NCBI GenBank assembly: GCA_942159475.1
Contig: OW804096.1
Coordinates: forward strand, 39,431,744-39,495,743
DNA length: 64,000 nucleotides
Direction of reading: 5' to 3'
DNA from: Sthenelais limicola
Lineage: Eukaryota; Annelida; Polychaeta; Phyllodocida; Sigalionidae
Under the pieces are notes generated by a model that saw only the letters and a list, made by a program, of their open reading frames with translations, made no database searches and was not told the DNA's origin. The stretch's first letter is position 1. Each line of letters opens with the position of its first letter. The position numbers were made by a program, and so were the translations under genes. Of this stretch, positions 36,301-48,560 are shown piece by piece.

Positions 36301-39300
36301 AAAATGTTGAGGATGTCAAATCTGGCATTGGTTTTTCACCTGGATGAAGAAAACATAGGAAATCGGGACAGGGGGCTGGTGGCGCGCTCTTGTGCCTATG
36401 GGAGAATCAGGATTCCTAAGGGAATGCCACTGCGCCATTTCGTCTAGTACATGGGGGTAGACAGTGCAACTGTATAGCTTCACGCTGGAGTATGCACCAA
36501 ACAGTGCACCAGCAACCCCTCAATGTTAGCTAATAACCCCTTGATATTCACCAAACCGAGAATTCAATGTAAAAGGTATGAATGGAAGGAGTATTGCTTT
36601 TCATTGTTGAAATCACAAAGAAATCAATCAATTATTCAACTAAACCTACCTTGCCGGAGCCACATGGGCTGCCATTAGCAGCACCGTTGTTGTTGGTGGT
36701 GCACCTCCCTCCCTTTGCGCACCAGAGCTTCTTACAGATGTCTGCACCAAAGTTAGACTAGAATGGAATAAAATAAATGCACAGTGTGTACGTTGTTAAG
36801 CCATAAAAGATAATCTTAGAAATAAGTTTAGGGTATCTGTTTATGTACAATCAGCTCTGTCTGTTTTAAAGCAAATTATTCTTTGAACTATTTCTTAGTT
36901 CAAAAGTTTTGTATTGCATTTTGTAGGAATATTCTAGAACTGCCTTTAAAATGGTAATTTTCTCTGTAATTTTCGAGTCCGAATATGTATTTCGTGTATT
37001 GCCTATTCTTGTAATTCCCTTAAGGACTAGACACTGTCTGATTATGTCTTTTTGATTTTACCTTTTTGCTATGAATATTAGTGTCTCAATCAGGATTAGC
37101 TGAGAATACCGACTTTTTTGTTGTAATACTTTTGCTGAATATATCTACATTTCTAAAAGTAAACTAAGGTAAAATTATTGTATCCTGACTCACACTGCAC
37201 TGCCCACTGACACTGTCACCGTGCATGTCCTTGCACTGTTCACCCAGAGTGATGAACTCTCCTGGCAGCTTACTTGTGTCGACTGACAGTCCGTCACGGC
37301 ACACTTTGTCCAGCAGACACTTCCTTGGGTACCTACAAGAACCATTTTCATGTTTGTATGGGCAAGTCTCGGCATGAGCCTCAAGTTGCATTCCCAGCTA
37401 TTACAACAAAACAAATCTTACAAAAATGTGCTCATATTGTGACTAATACGACTGAATTTATTCATATTCTGTCTGGCATATGGCACCTAACCTGTACAAC
37501 CATCGAATGAGTAGAAGCAAGAATCAGGGGCCTTTTATGTCTGCCTGTGATTCCCGCCAATTTGGAAATCCTTTGTTCAGTGTTTGATCCAAACTGGTGT
37601 TGGTTCTATTTCTGTCTGTCCCTTTTATTTTTACCTGCCTGGGGGTAGACTCCATTTATCCGTGTCACCTCCCATGCCTTATGGTATGGGTTTATAAGTG
37701 AGAGGTATAGAAATACTCATTACATTTCGACCCATTTATCCGTGTCACCTCCCATGTATTATTTCCACAATAGTCACAAAAGCAAAGATTGTGAGAAAGT
37801 AGTGGCCAGCAGTCTTACTTGTGGCCATCCTTGCCATCCAGACACTTCTTGGAATCACTGACACTGCAGCTGGAGAACTTCACGGCATTCCTCACATTGG
37901 AGATGTCAGACAGTGAGACTACAGAGGGACTCATTACGTTACCAGAAGAACCACTGCACCCATTCTTCCCGTCATGCCTCATTCCCAAGCTGTAACCATG
38001 GAAACAAAAAAAAATAAAAACATTTAAACAATTCAAGGATTAGATCTTGACTACAGATAAATGATCACCTTAATCAGATCAAAGCAACATGCATCATATC
38101 TAATCTTGGTGATTTAGCAGCTTGTCTGTCAACTCTTCAAGCAAAGTTAAGGGGTCATTTTTATTGAAGATTCTTATAAGCTTAAGAATTGATTTGCTCT
38201 TTTCAGTTATAAGTTTAAGTACATTACTCCACACTGAGAGAAGGATTATCCGCCTTTTGTATGGGTGAGAGTGTGATCTTAGCTTGGCTGTTGCCTTAGT
38301 AACTAATATTTCAGTAACATCACACCTCAGACAGCATGGCCATGTGATAGAAAAACTACACTTACTTGTGCCCTAGCTCGTGAGCAGCAGTGGCCCATGT
38401 GTGCCAGCCAGTGTATTCTACGGCGGAGATGCCTTTGTCTGGGAGACACACCCCTCCAACTGGTGCATATCCTTCATAGTAGGTAAGGTGAATATTACAG
38501 TTGAATTATTCTGGTCAATTTTCAGTTTAGTACACAGTAGGAAAGGTGAATATTACAGTTGTATCATTCTCGTCACATGTCAGTTTAGACATCCCATGTA
38601 ATGATTAAAAAGTAATGATTAAAAAGCTGGCATGACTGCTTCATGATTTATAAGCATAATATTTATATATGTACTTACCAACCACTCCCTGGTTGAGGTC
38701 ATAACTGAAACAAAAGCACATTACATCTTATGACTCATATCCTATATTAATTAGGAATTTATGAAATGTATTTGTTTGAAAAGGTAAGAATTGTGTAAAA
38801 GGAATTATCCTTGATATATAGGGTTCTTTCAACATTGTTAACTTCTTATACAAATACTGAAGAATGTATTATTGTTAATATCAATATTAAGCCACTGAGG
38901 AAAACCACCAAGAGAAGCCAAAACAAAACGCTAAAATGAAAATGTTGCAAGTTGTTGTTAGTATAGATGTCTCCATTACTACTCATAATCATCAATATTA
39001 ATGCAACTTCATCAACACGAACATAATACAACCATTTGCCACAGTACAATAAGTTTGGGGAGAAACAGACCCTGTATACATCATGAAGTGATCAGGCTTG
39101 TCCCAGGTCCAGCCCTTTGTGTTCTTGTATTCTGCCATCAGCTCCAACACCTTGTCTTCATTCAATGAATCACGGCCACCGTTACTGCCTCCATTCTTAG
39201 CTCCATCAGTAGGGTTGAATCTGCCACTCTGCAACATCACCATTTGCTCAAAACTTTTATTGGGCCATACAATACATGTGATTTGTTACAGATGAATTAG

Positions 39301-42300
39301 TTACAAGCCGCAAAATTGATATTTTTCAAAGTGTTTCATTTACAAGATCTGTCTGTTGGAATGTTTTAATTTTTAAGTTGTCTAGTCTATACGAATGTAT
39401 GATCCAAATTTCAGGACAGTTTATTAAATATATCTTTGCGTTTCTAAGATCATCATATGGAGTATATTGAGCTACTTCACTAGTAATTGCCATTATTACA
39501 AATATTGCAATTTTTTTTTCTCAAAAATATCAAATTGAAAAGGTAGAAATACTTGTTAGCCGTCCTAATGTTTACTATAATTAAATTGGCTTGATCTCAT
39601 CATTTCTAATAATAATATTATTATAATGATATCATCACCGACAAGTGGAGTCTTATAACCTTGTGCTCAGAAGGAAACTCATAAAAACATTTCATGTTCT
39701 TTCTATAATATCACCAGGTGATTAGCTTTTTACACCATTCACTGATAGAACCGTATTTGATCTTTTGATTTACTGAATATGCCTAGCCACGAGACTAGTG
39801 TTTAGCTATGTCTCATCAATCTTATATTTCTTCAATGAACACACAATGAACTTCAAACTAATAAATTCAGGCCTTTGCAACTTCCGATTTGTCAACAACA
39901 TGTTTTAACCCAATGAAATTCTAGTTGAATACATGAATATTAACACCAAACTGATAGTCAAATTGTGATCAACATATTTTAAGCAGACACAAACTAAGGA
40001 GAGTAAATGCGAGCTACTCACAGTAAGGATATCCATCTTGGTGAGCCAGGTGGAGATGGAGATGCCCTTGTTGCTATTCTTCACATACCCATAGGAAATA
40101 TCAACCTGAGCATCAAGAGACATTGGTACATGAATAAATGGAAAATGTGTGCAACACTATAATGTGATTGACAGAGTAAGCTGGTACAGATCTATGATGG
40201 TCTCATATACATAGCTCATGGCATAACATTCTGATAGTCTCTGGGATTGCCGATCTTGAATTGAATTGAATTGAAAAACATTTTATTTCACTCAATGACT
40301 GCAGTCAAGGGAATGCTCTGGCAGATGGGAGGTATTCATGCCCCACGTGCTAACTTACAATTACAGTGTAGTAGAAGACAATGCTGCTGCATTTAATGAA
40401 TGCTGCCAGTTCTCTACTTTCATGGTCATTTTGTTGAGGGATATTTTACAGTGTTCTAGAATATGGCTGTATTATTACAATGCATTTCACTCAAGCTAAC
40501 AGTGTGTATACAAGTAATACAAGCGTTCTGCGTTAAAATATTCATATAAAGTATTCATCGTCCCATATTCGGGTGGACCTGACTAGGTTCTTAAATCTAT
40601 GCCTATCAAGGTTCAGGTGGGCCATAGTTGGCAGTCTGTTCCATGTGTAAGGAATTTTGTTAAAGTTTGATTTCCGAATCTGCTCATTTTTTGGAGGTGT
40701 ATGTTTGATAATTTTCCTCCATTAAACAAAATTTTTAGTATTCATCAAACCCATTGACCCGTCTGTAACAAGTGTAACCCTCTACGGTACATGAGGGGGA
40801 GGACCCTTTTCTCTACATTGAGGTTCTTAACACTTCAATTCTCGTGATGGGATTCGGTAAATCATTTTTAGTATTCTATTTTGTAGTATTTGTAATCCTT
40901 GGAGATGTTGTATCTGATTCTAATAGGATATCAGCATGGTCGGTCTGGCCTGGTCTTACATCAATCACTCAGCCAGCATCACAACAATTTGCCACATCTT
41001 CTTCTAGCCCCAATGGTCTGTCTGACTATGGGTCAAGGGTATCCTTACGTAAGGACGGTCAGATTTATTTTTTTTGAGAGAGAGAGATTTTATTCAATCC
41101 TGGGTACCAGAGTACCAGACCCCTTTCTAGGGTTTCTCGTCTGATTAACACAGCAGTTAAGTTAAATTAGGATGGTCAGATTGGCAAGGTATAACTTACT
41201 CCATTGGCCTGGTGAGCGAAGAATTGCTTCATTCCTCTGGTTCCAGTGTTATGTTGTTTTGTCCATCTAGAATTTTAAATTAAGATCATAATCAATTTCC
41301 TTTGAACCTGCCTTATTCCACTGATGGGACATGGCGTGCGAGCTGTCATGCAACACGTGTCACAAATCTGAGAAAGACAAGATGCGATAACTCTGTGTGT
41401 TCCTCATTTCCCAAATATAGATAGATATAGATATAGATAGATACTGCTGTCATTATTCAAAAGGAAAATGTGAACCACAACATTGCTCGCATAATATCTT
41501 TGCATTTCATTTTGTATTTTGAATAGTTATCAGTGGTAAAACTTCGACCATTATCAAGACCATTATTCATAACAAAATAGAGAACAGCTTGAACAAACTG
41601 TAAATTAATCTGGTGCCTTTGAACAAATCATTCAGAGAATAAAAACGTGCTGAGGTGCCTCAGGATGGAATAGTTAAGGAGAAGTTATTTTCCTGAGCAG
41701 AGTTAAGGGTGGTCTCTACTAGCTGCAGTGAGCTCTGCGATAAGCCTTGCGATGGTTTTGTGCTGGTTCTGTAGGTGGAGAGGAATGACGGGGTCCTGCC
41801 TATATGGTTCACTGGGCCATATAGGAAGGACCTTGTCACTCCTCACCCTCACAACACCATTGCAAGGCTTACCGCAGAGCTTACCGCAGAGCTTTCTGCA
41901 GCGAGTTGAAACCACCCTTTATACACGCCAGTACTGGCAAGACTTCTACATGGATTGTACTTACAGTTTGTACAACGCGGGGTCAGACACCCAATACATC
42001 TCTACATCATAGTGTGTGGTGGCACGGCGGGACCGATTATGGTTCTCCTCTGGGTGCCCATCGGGGTACTCTGCAATGAGTACACAATGCTGAATATGTA
42101 TAATTTAGCACTTAAGGAATTGGTTTGTAGGAGAGCCTATATTAAGGGGTGATCTTAGTGTATGCTGAGTGTATGTCATGAAGCCTAGGTTGTCAGACTT
42201 TTTTTTGTGTGTGAAAATGAACATGGTATTTGAATTTAGTTGAAAGTATTATTTATGTTATTTTATGGACTTGGAAAATCTGAATGAATGAAATAATATG

Positions 42301-44779
42301 ATATTCATATTACCAAAAGGAATGTGATGTGGGGTGTCATCTGAGGCCCTAATAGTATGCATGTGAGCATCTACACCATCTGTGTCTCTCTTGTTCTCAT
42401 TGTCATCTGGCAGGGTCTCAGGGTCTATGTCAAAACTCTTACCGTCCTTCAGAAATGACCCTTGCTGTGTTGTGAGAGGAAACATAAATAAGCTTCAATT
42501 AAAGTGCCTTACATCTATGTCATGGCATATAAATAGGTGAATTCTGGATAGACAATCACAATTAAACTAAGTAAATATAGCCTACTCATAAAGATTACCT
42601 TAGAAATTCATAGGTATAATTAACACACAATGACAGACACATAAAATCTGAGACTATTTCTACAAATAGTTTATGTGGAAAAAACTTTGAAAAGTAATTT
42701 TTTTCTTACGTTAGACCCATTTCCCAGATCGCATATCACAACTAGAGATCGTGACTAGTTGCCCAAGGCAGACCTCAAATCTATAGCTTAATCTATTATG
42801 TCTAGTGCTTGAAGCTGCAGCTGCAGTTAATTTCGATCAAAACTAAAGATTTTCTACTTCAGATTTTCTTAAAATCAAGTGGGTAAAGTTGTGGAAGATT
42901 GTGTCAGTTTGTTTTTGAGGCAGGAAAGTCCTCATATATATGTGGAAGACCCATCAACATTCTAAAATGGTTGCAACCGGAACTTGCGCAGCTATTTTTG
43001 ATAAAGTACTAAACTTATGCTCCTGGTATAGAGGTCAATAACCTACCAGTGTCCTGACGAGTCCCTGGGGTGTCTTTTCCAGTCTGGCTGTTACCACAGC
43101 AGCGTTATCAGTGTCCTGATAGAACCTGACATTCTGCAATGAGTGTTCAAGTTGGTAAAATATTATCAATACAATAAAGATTTATCTAACAATCAGACAA
43201 CGCCAGAATTTGTTGTATCTAAAACGTGAATATACAGTACAGAATAAATTAAATTCCGATTTACCATGTAAGACAGAATGGTTGAGAAGAATATTAGGTT
43301 ATTGTTTATTATAAAAATGTATTCATGAGAAACCTACAGTTGGACAGTTAACCTAATTCCTATGTCCAACTGGTTTTCACAATCATAAAACAGGTCATCT
43401 CATCTGCTTCTTTGTTTTGACCACTTTATTTGATGGCAGCATAGGCACCGCAATTGGACCCATGACCATGCTTATATTGCCATAGGACAGGCTACTTTTT
43501 TTTTATTATTGATCTTGTTCTAACTGGGTAAGACACTTCCCATGGGAGTTGGATTTTCAAGCAGCCTCAGCTTATGCTTATGCTTGATTTATTAATTTAT
43601 CCAGGGGGCCAGTCTTTTATACAGGCAAATATGCTAAGCTAGAATAATAAAATAGGCATTCATTCATGACTTACAGTAAAGTCTGCAGGGCTGTCCTCCC
43701 CGTCCACATAGAACTTGATGTCCTCCACCCGGGTGTTGCGGGTGAGACGCAGGGAGGAGGGAATGTTGAGGGAACGGCGGCCAGTGTGTTCTATCTCCAC
43801 ATGCAGATAGTCTGGCAGGTGAGCTTCTCCCTCCTCTACGCTCCTGAACCTGACTGCAACAACAAGTTAGATATCGAAATTGTATTCTGCATTATGAAAC
43901 ATATACACAACTGGACCAATGCCTAGAGCTACATAGTAGGTCTTCATATATCCCCGAAAAAATAAATAATTAATAATATATAATACAAAATGTTACACTT
44001 GATTATAGTTATCAGTATTTACAGCGCCTAGTTTGCTTATAATGAGAAGGATATTGACCTGATATGAACTGCAGTCACAGCCTACAGACACAATCTTAAT
44101 TATTCCATTGATTTTATACAATAATATGTTGCATTAAATTACTACCAGTGTTTGGCAATCTCATTTGCCCTGCTTTGGTAGTTTATTACTGAGTTCTCCA
44201 GTCATTATATCCGACTTCATTTATTTCATAATTTGTTATATTACATTACAGTGAGTAAGGTTAGTCTGTTACCCATCGTATGACAAATCATCAGATAAGT
44301 CTACCCTGCCTTAGCTAGTGTTTATTGCTAAGCAACTGGTGAGGAATTTATGGTAGGAATACACACAATGCTAAATATTTTACATATGGTAGGAACACCC
44401 TACCCAAGCAAGGACAATAATTTAGGTATATTTAAGATATATTTAGGTAATGCTTCCTTATAAAACCAGCCCCAGGCATTAAACCCCACCCCCAACAGCT
44501 GGAGCTTTGTTGTCTTTTTTTAAATAATCCTTTTTTCAGTATCTCATTTATGGTAGAAAAGCAATATCTTATAAAAAAAAATAGAATATTTCATTGGACA
44601 ATTATGACCTTTTATGATCCTGAAACTTCATCTGTGGAAGAGTGAACTACTGAAACCACACTATTTCCATCTACAAATAGAAACCATGAATGCAAATTTT
44701 GCAAAGTGACACCATATGACTTACCTTGGTCAGCGCAGGCGAGGGCCATAAGGCCAGCGAGTAGCAATAGTACCTTCAT
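33325..44779 (-). CDS. Secreted M12B (ADAMTS-like) metalloprotease with C-terminal ShK-type module
   Basis: Sixteen minus-strand exons whose phases all join: 44725-44779, 43675-43853, 43047-43133, 42314-42464, 41965-42070, 41200-41266, 40022-40105, 39071-39228, 38679-38704, 38366-38471, 37819-37989, 37194-37332, 36650-36757, 35168-35210, 34194-34244, 33325-33443; 549 residues. Order: signal peptide (MKVLLLLAGLMALACADQ), prodomain, furin-like site RSRR near the end of the prodomain (exon 5), catalytic domain starting VEMYWVSDPALYK, zinc motif HELGHNLGMRHD (split across exons 10 and 11, intron after HELGH+AA) and Met-turn NVMSPSV. A disintegrin-like/Cys-rich domain of ADAMTS type (KCLLDKVC, CKKLWC, GSPCGSGKWC) follows, then a short Thr/Ser linker and a six-cysteine ShK-like module (CKDKANDC ... 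CCRTC). No thrombospondin repeats are seen. All zinc ligands are present, so it should be an active secreted protease. The upstream in-frame ATG at 44801-44803 sits at the expected transcription start, so 44777-44779 is preferred. Exon 8 has an atypical donor (GTCTGT). Confidence 0.9.
33985..34105 (-). repeat. Dispersed GAGTCACAAG-family repeat
   Basis: Reverse-complement copy within the last intron of the metalloprotease gene: TTATTAGATGTCCTAATGTG ... GGAATATGCTTGATCGCATC ... TTTTTGCGACTTTGACTCAT. Confidence 0.75.
35058..35130 (-). repeat. Dispersed GAGTCACAAG-family repeat, partial
   Basis: Only the tail half is present: TTATTAGATGTGCCAAATGT ... GGAATCTGCCTGATCCCATC. It ends before the GAGTCACAAG core. 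Confidence 0.6.
35215..36645. other. Intron of the metalloprotease gene
   Basis: A long intron between exons 13 and 14. It contains a 9-bp-stem hairpin GCGCAAAAC...GTTTTGCGC near 36,177-36,205 and otherwise nothing recognised. Confidence 0.5.
38478..38590. repeat. About 55-bp direct repeat beside exon 10
   Basis: AGGTAAGGTGAATATTACAGTTG and following bases to TCAGTTTAG at about 38,480-38,528 recur as AGGAAAGGTGAATATTACAG at about 38,538-38,590. The array begins only about 8 bp outside the exon 10 acceptor. Confidence 0.75.
39290..39625. repeat. Two dispersed-repeat fragments in opposite orientation
   Basis: 39,290-39,372 carries the plus-strand head (GAATTAGTTACAAGCCGCAA ... ACAAGATCTGTCTGTTGGAA). 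39,548-39,612 carries the minus-strand tail (TTGTTAGCCGTCCTAATGTT ... TTGGCTTGATCTCATCATTT). Both belong to the GAGTCACAAG family. They lie in intron 7 of the metalloprotease gene. Confidence 0.6.
40250..40830 (-). repeat. LINE 3' end with TTGAA-type microsatellite tail
   Basis: On the minus strand the frame near 40,800 reads VEKRVLPLMYRRGLHLLQ, then (after a frame break) PYTWNRLPTMAHLNLDRHRF and RSTRIWDDEYFI before a stop at about 40,543. This is the typical tail of LINE ORF2. A 3' UTR follows and ends at 40,255-40,275 with AAATAAAATG and CAATT units. It lies in intron 6 of the metalloprotease gene. Confidence 0.65.
41068..41150 (-). repeat. Retroposed 3' end with short A-tail
   Basis: Read on the minus strand: GGTACCCAGGATTGAATAAA, then ATCTCTCTCTCTC and AAAAAAAATAAA. 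That is a polyadenylation signal followed by an A-rich end. The parent is unknown. It lies in the intron below metalloprotease exon 6. Confidence 0.5.
41706..41918. mobile_element. 213-bp MITE with TTA target duplication
   Basis: A near-palindrome. The left end AGGGTGGT (41706-41713) and right end ACCACCCT (41911-41918) are inverted, and arms of about 90 bp continue the match (GCTCTGCGATAAGCCTTGC against GCAAGGCTTACCGCAGAGC). TTA occurs immediately outside both ends (41703-41705, 41919-41921), the duplication typical of PIF/Harbinger elements. The centre is near CTATATGGTTCACTGGGCCATATAG. It sits in intron 5 of the metalloprotease gene, about 45 bp from the exon 5 donor. Confidence 0.88.
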
Positions 44780-44825
44780 GTTGTTGGATGTGCTGGAGTA
44801 CATAGGGTAGTGGGATCCTCTACAC

Positions 44826-44834
44826 TTATATATA
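44826..44834 (-). promoter_or_regulatory. TATA box of the metalloprotease gene
   Basis: On the minus strand the sequence reads GCATATATATAAGTG, with TATATATAA at 44834-44826. Transcription would begin about 30 nt downstream, near 44,803. The ATG at 44801-44803 would then be at the cap site, so translation should use the next ATG at 44777-44779, which begins a clean signal peptide. Confidence 0.6.
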
Positions 44835-44839
44835 TGCTC

Positions 44840-46200
44840 AGTATGTTTGGTTATTGTATGGATTTACCATCTATGGTTATTCATTTGGCACCACTGAGCG
44901 TGACTTTAAATATCTGCATGTGTCAACTATTATATTGAACAAAACATATTTACATGATGTTTATGAAAGTTTTTGTCACATTGGGGTGAGTTCTAGGCAA
45001 AAAAATGTCCATGCGGACCAGGTGTCCTGCGAGAGCGGTAAGTTCAAAGCTAGTTATAATTATCTTCTGATAATCTAAGCTTATGGTCTCAAGTTTTATG
45101 AGCAAATATATAGATAGATTCTTTATTTCAACTAAAACGTACAATGGGTAATAAACATCATGACTAAATGACAAGTCTTCCACAGTATGCCCTAGCAGAC
45201 TCAACCAGGGTGTTTGGTTTATAGTATTAAGACAAGAATACAAAAAAGGCTTAACTTTGATCCAGAATATCATCGGAAATAATTGTCTGGCACTGCGAAT
45301 GCAGGGATAGCATTTTGAGCGGTATTAGGGGAAAGTCCCATAGAGTTCAATACTAAACTTTTAAGCTTCACTCCCCCGAAAAATATAAAAAAAACTTTCG
45401 TGAAATAATGATTGCTTTCATTGACGCGAAGCTTGATAGAATCTTATATTTTGATAATACACTTTTTCATCGTTTTCAATTGGAAACAGGAGTGCAAACT
45501 TTCGAGTTTTAACATGGGCATGTTTCTTTGCAACCCCTGTGATTTTTGTCATACTCTACGACTCTTCCAAGCACACTTCATTCCAGGTTGTAAATCCTAT
45601 CTTTCTTTGACGAAATATGTGGAAATCAAAGCTCTTTGGAAAGGGATATTCATACTAAGTTATACTAGCAAATACCAATGCTACGTAAAGGATTTGTTAA
45701 AGGGACAGTTGGGTTCACATCTTCATCTCTACCTGTTCCCTCTCCCACCATCTTTCTCCTTCAACTTCTCTCTGTGACTTAGTACAGGTCTGTATTAGCA
45801 TTCATACCTCAAAAGGGACCCTTTTAAAATTCTTCTTTTGGTCACTGTTGTGAAATAGATATAGATTCAGAGGCAATGTAAGATAGATACAGAACGCTTG
45901 AGATCGAGGCAAAGAGACAGAGAGACTAATGGTAGTCTAGGTAAAGAAATAGTGGGAATATAATTGTGCACACATGTATGAAAACTGGTAAACCTGAGTG
46001 TTTTACCATGGTAAAACGAACTGAAAGACTGTTACCTGTGACAGTCACTGATACATGTTATCTAAGCACTTAAACTCCATGCTAAGGTTCCCAATTGATA
46101 TGTAACATGAAAAGGAAGAGGGAGGTGGAGGAGGATCGGGGGTTCCCCCACTATTGATGATGGAGGGACATTAAACCAATTTAGGCAGAGGTAGGGAGTA
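44840..46200. other. Intergenic stretch
   Basis: Upstream flank of the metalloprotease gene up to the left end of the 11-kb transposon. One 121-codon plus frame (45,412-45,777) has no recognisable domain and no splice context. No gene is called. Confidence 0.45.
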
Positions 46201-46203
46201 CTA

Positions 46204-46410
46204 CACTCTCCCGCGCGCCGTACCCGCGCGATACGGAGCGGCAAGCTTTTTCGTCTTCAGTGAGACGATTTTTGTCTACCAAGCACCGCGAAAGCTACTG
46301 GTGAACTGTGGTGACGAAATTGCCTGAACTTCTGATACGAAAAACGGTCATTTGAATCACGGAGACGAAATATGATATGCTCCGTATTCGCGCTCCGTTT
46401 TTCGTATTGA
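46204..46410. repeat. Left inverted end and subterminal region of the CACTA-like element
   Basis: 32-bp terminal repeat at 46204-46235. It is followed by clustered CGTA/ACGAAA words: TTTTTCGTC (46248), GACGAAA (46314), TACGAAAAAC (46336-46345), GAGACGAAA (46362-46370) and TTTTTCGTA (46398-46406). These are candidate binding sites for the element's own DNA-binding protein, an inference from plant CACTA biology. Confidence 0.8.
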
Positions 46411-47612
46411 GTTTTGAGAACTACATAGGTGCAGAAATGTACTATTTCTGTGGGCCAACATTGGCTTCTGTGAATACACTATCATAATATAGCGGCAATG
46501 TCACACATTTAAGTTTTAACACTTGTTAATGCCCCTTTTCGCTCACCCATACTCATGGGAGTGTGAAAAACAGAAGTGGCTTTAATGTAGATTATATAAA
46601 TATACAGACAGGCAGAGAGAAGGGGCAGGTTCGGTTTTATTATTTCCAGCCATTTCCTTCTATGTTCATTAAATTAAGTTATTATTGATTATTTAGTAAA
46701 TACTTCCCGAGTCGCACGCCCAGATGTTCAATGTGCGTCAAGTCCATCACCCAGCGCATCATCTCCGCATTGAACTTACTTCGCGCGTTCGTCGCTCTTG
46801 TAACGCTCTGCCTCTATGTGCGTCGGTGCGGTGTAACCAGGAAGCTGTATAGGGTTTCACTGCGCTCAGTCTATGGGACTGACCACTGCGGTGGTATTGA
46901 ATCTTGGGGAATACTCTCACTGCACTTACCGATATGTATATTTATATGACATTCTTATAGTGTTTGTTTTTATTGGATTATTCCTGTCATTGGTCCATCT
47001 TGTTTTCGTTTTTCCCACTGATTAAACTGGGAACGTCTTTTCATTCACTTTAGACGTACGGCCATTGGCACCAATTTCTCATTAATTATGGGACAAATAA
47101 ATTCAGACAGAAGAAAAAAATATCCCTTTGCAATGATTCATTAAAATCAATCTCAAAATAGATATTATACTTTTCTTAGTCTTCTTTATTGTAGACAAAC
47201 ATGATATATCCCCAATGCAAAGTATTTAAAAATTACCACTAAAATAACAGTCACGAACAACAGATATTCTATTATGATACATTCCCCTATATGCCCCTAT
47301 CAAACATGGACAAGACCAGACCGCACACATGTTTTCTTATTTATCACAGATCAAAACTTTAGACCAGACAAAACAAACTTGAAAGAAAGGTATGAAGACA
47401 CACGCCAAACCCCTATCAAACATGGTTTGTGATGAGTAGAGTTTGCCAAAATGATGCGCTATGTGGCCCTAGCCCATCGGGTTCAGGGAGGAGGGGGGGA
47501 TTAGCCAATGAGGTGTGACATCCAGGGAGCTGCTAATGCCGTAGTCCAAGTCGCACCCCCGGCACACACCAAGCACAGGGAAGACAAATAATTCAGTGCG
47601 AACAATGCTCCC

Positions 47613-47807
47613 TATATATATCGCCATTAACATCACTAAGGATCAGATATGTATATATCCAGGCTGTAGGAAGGAGGTTATCAGAATATTGGCTGCAATA
47701 TTACATTTTCCCAGTTACATTTACAACCAGACAAAGCTAGACAACCCACCAACAACCAGATATTCCTGGAATATTTAAGTTTGGAGGAAGGATATCAGCA
47801 ACATCCA
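47613..47807 (+). promoter_or_regulatory. Candidate promoter and 5' exon of the transposon genes
   Basis: CTATATATATCG at about 47,612-47,623 resembles a TATA box. The downstream sequence reaches a good donor (CATCCA|GTAAGT, intron start 47808). The transposase ATG at 49331 lies 10 nt after an acceptor (AATTATATCAG, ending 49321). A 5' UTR exon ending at 47807 joined to 49322 would fit, but no transcript evidence is available. Confidence 0.3.
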
Positions 47808-48467
47808 GTAAGTATACTTTAACATTACAAAATTCATTTCAATTGTATGATCGATCGATGGTTATTACATTATCCTTCTTGTTAATATGGATGGATTGGA
47901 ATATTAGGAACTAAAGTTTACATGACTGGAGCCCCCCCGCCCTACCACCCAATCCATTTCCTCTCTCACATAGCGTCGGTTGCTTGATTTTCGCGCCAAT
48001 TGAGAGTATAGACAAAGGAGATCGAGTTACCTCTGTTCGCTAACATCCGATCGGAAGAATTACATAGCTGTGTTTGACATAGGGTTAGTTATTGTGCCAC
48101 TGTATGGCCATTTCTCAACCGATTTGGATACTTTAAAATAATCCAGGATGCTGACATATTTGTTGTTTGGTACACAATACAGAATTAAAGCATTAATTGC
48201 TTTCCCTGTATGGACGTTAGGCACCGATTCAAAATTAATTACAATCAAAAAGGATGATTTTTTTCGGCCTACCGAAATATACCTTACATGATCGCATAAC
48301 ACCATGTACAGGAAGAGTTCTAACCTAGTATTGATCTATACCAAAAGAAGCGCCAATCTGTCAGCATCATGAGGGATTTTTTATTGGGCAAAATGATGCG
48401 CCGATCTTGCAAAACTCGAGCTACTTTGCTAAACCTATCTTAATTATTTTTACATGTTTATTTGTGA

Positions 48468-48560
48468 TGTGTTCCAGGAAAATGAGTCACAAGTCGCACA
48501 ATTGATATTTTTTAAATTGTTTTATTCAAAGTGATTCTGCTAATACTATGATAGTTATCT
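48468..48560 (+). repeat. Dispersed GAGTCACAAG-family repeat
   Basis: GTGATGTGTTCCAGGAAAAT, GAGTCACAAGTCGCACAATT and ATTGTTTTATTCAAAG. It is nearly the same as the copy at 11,968-12,062 and is inserted in the 5' part of the CACTA-like element. Confidence 0.75.

Noticed and set aside
44801..44803. Upstream ATG as the metalloprotease start
   Set aside because: It coincides with the transcription start predicted from the TATA box, and the next ATG gives a cleaner signal peptide.
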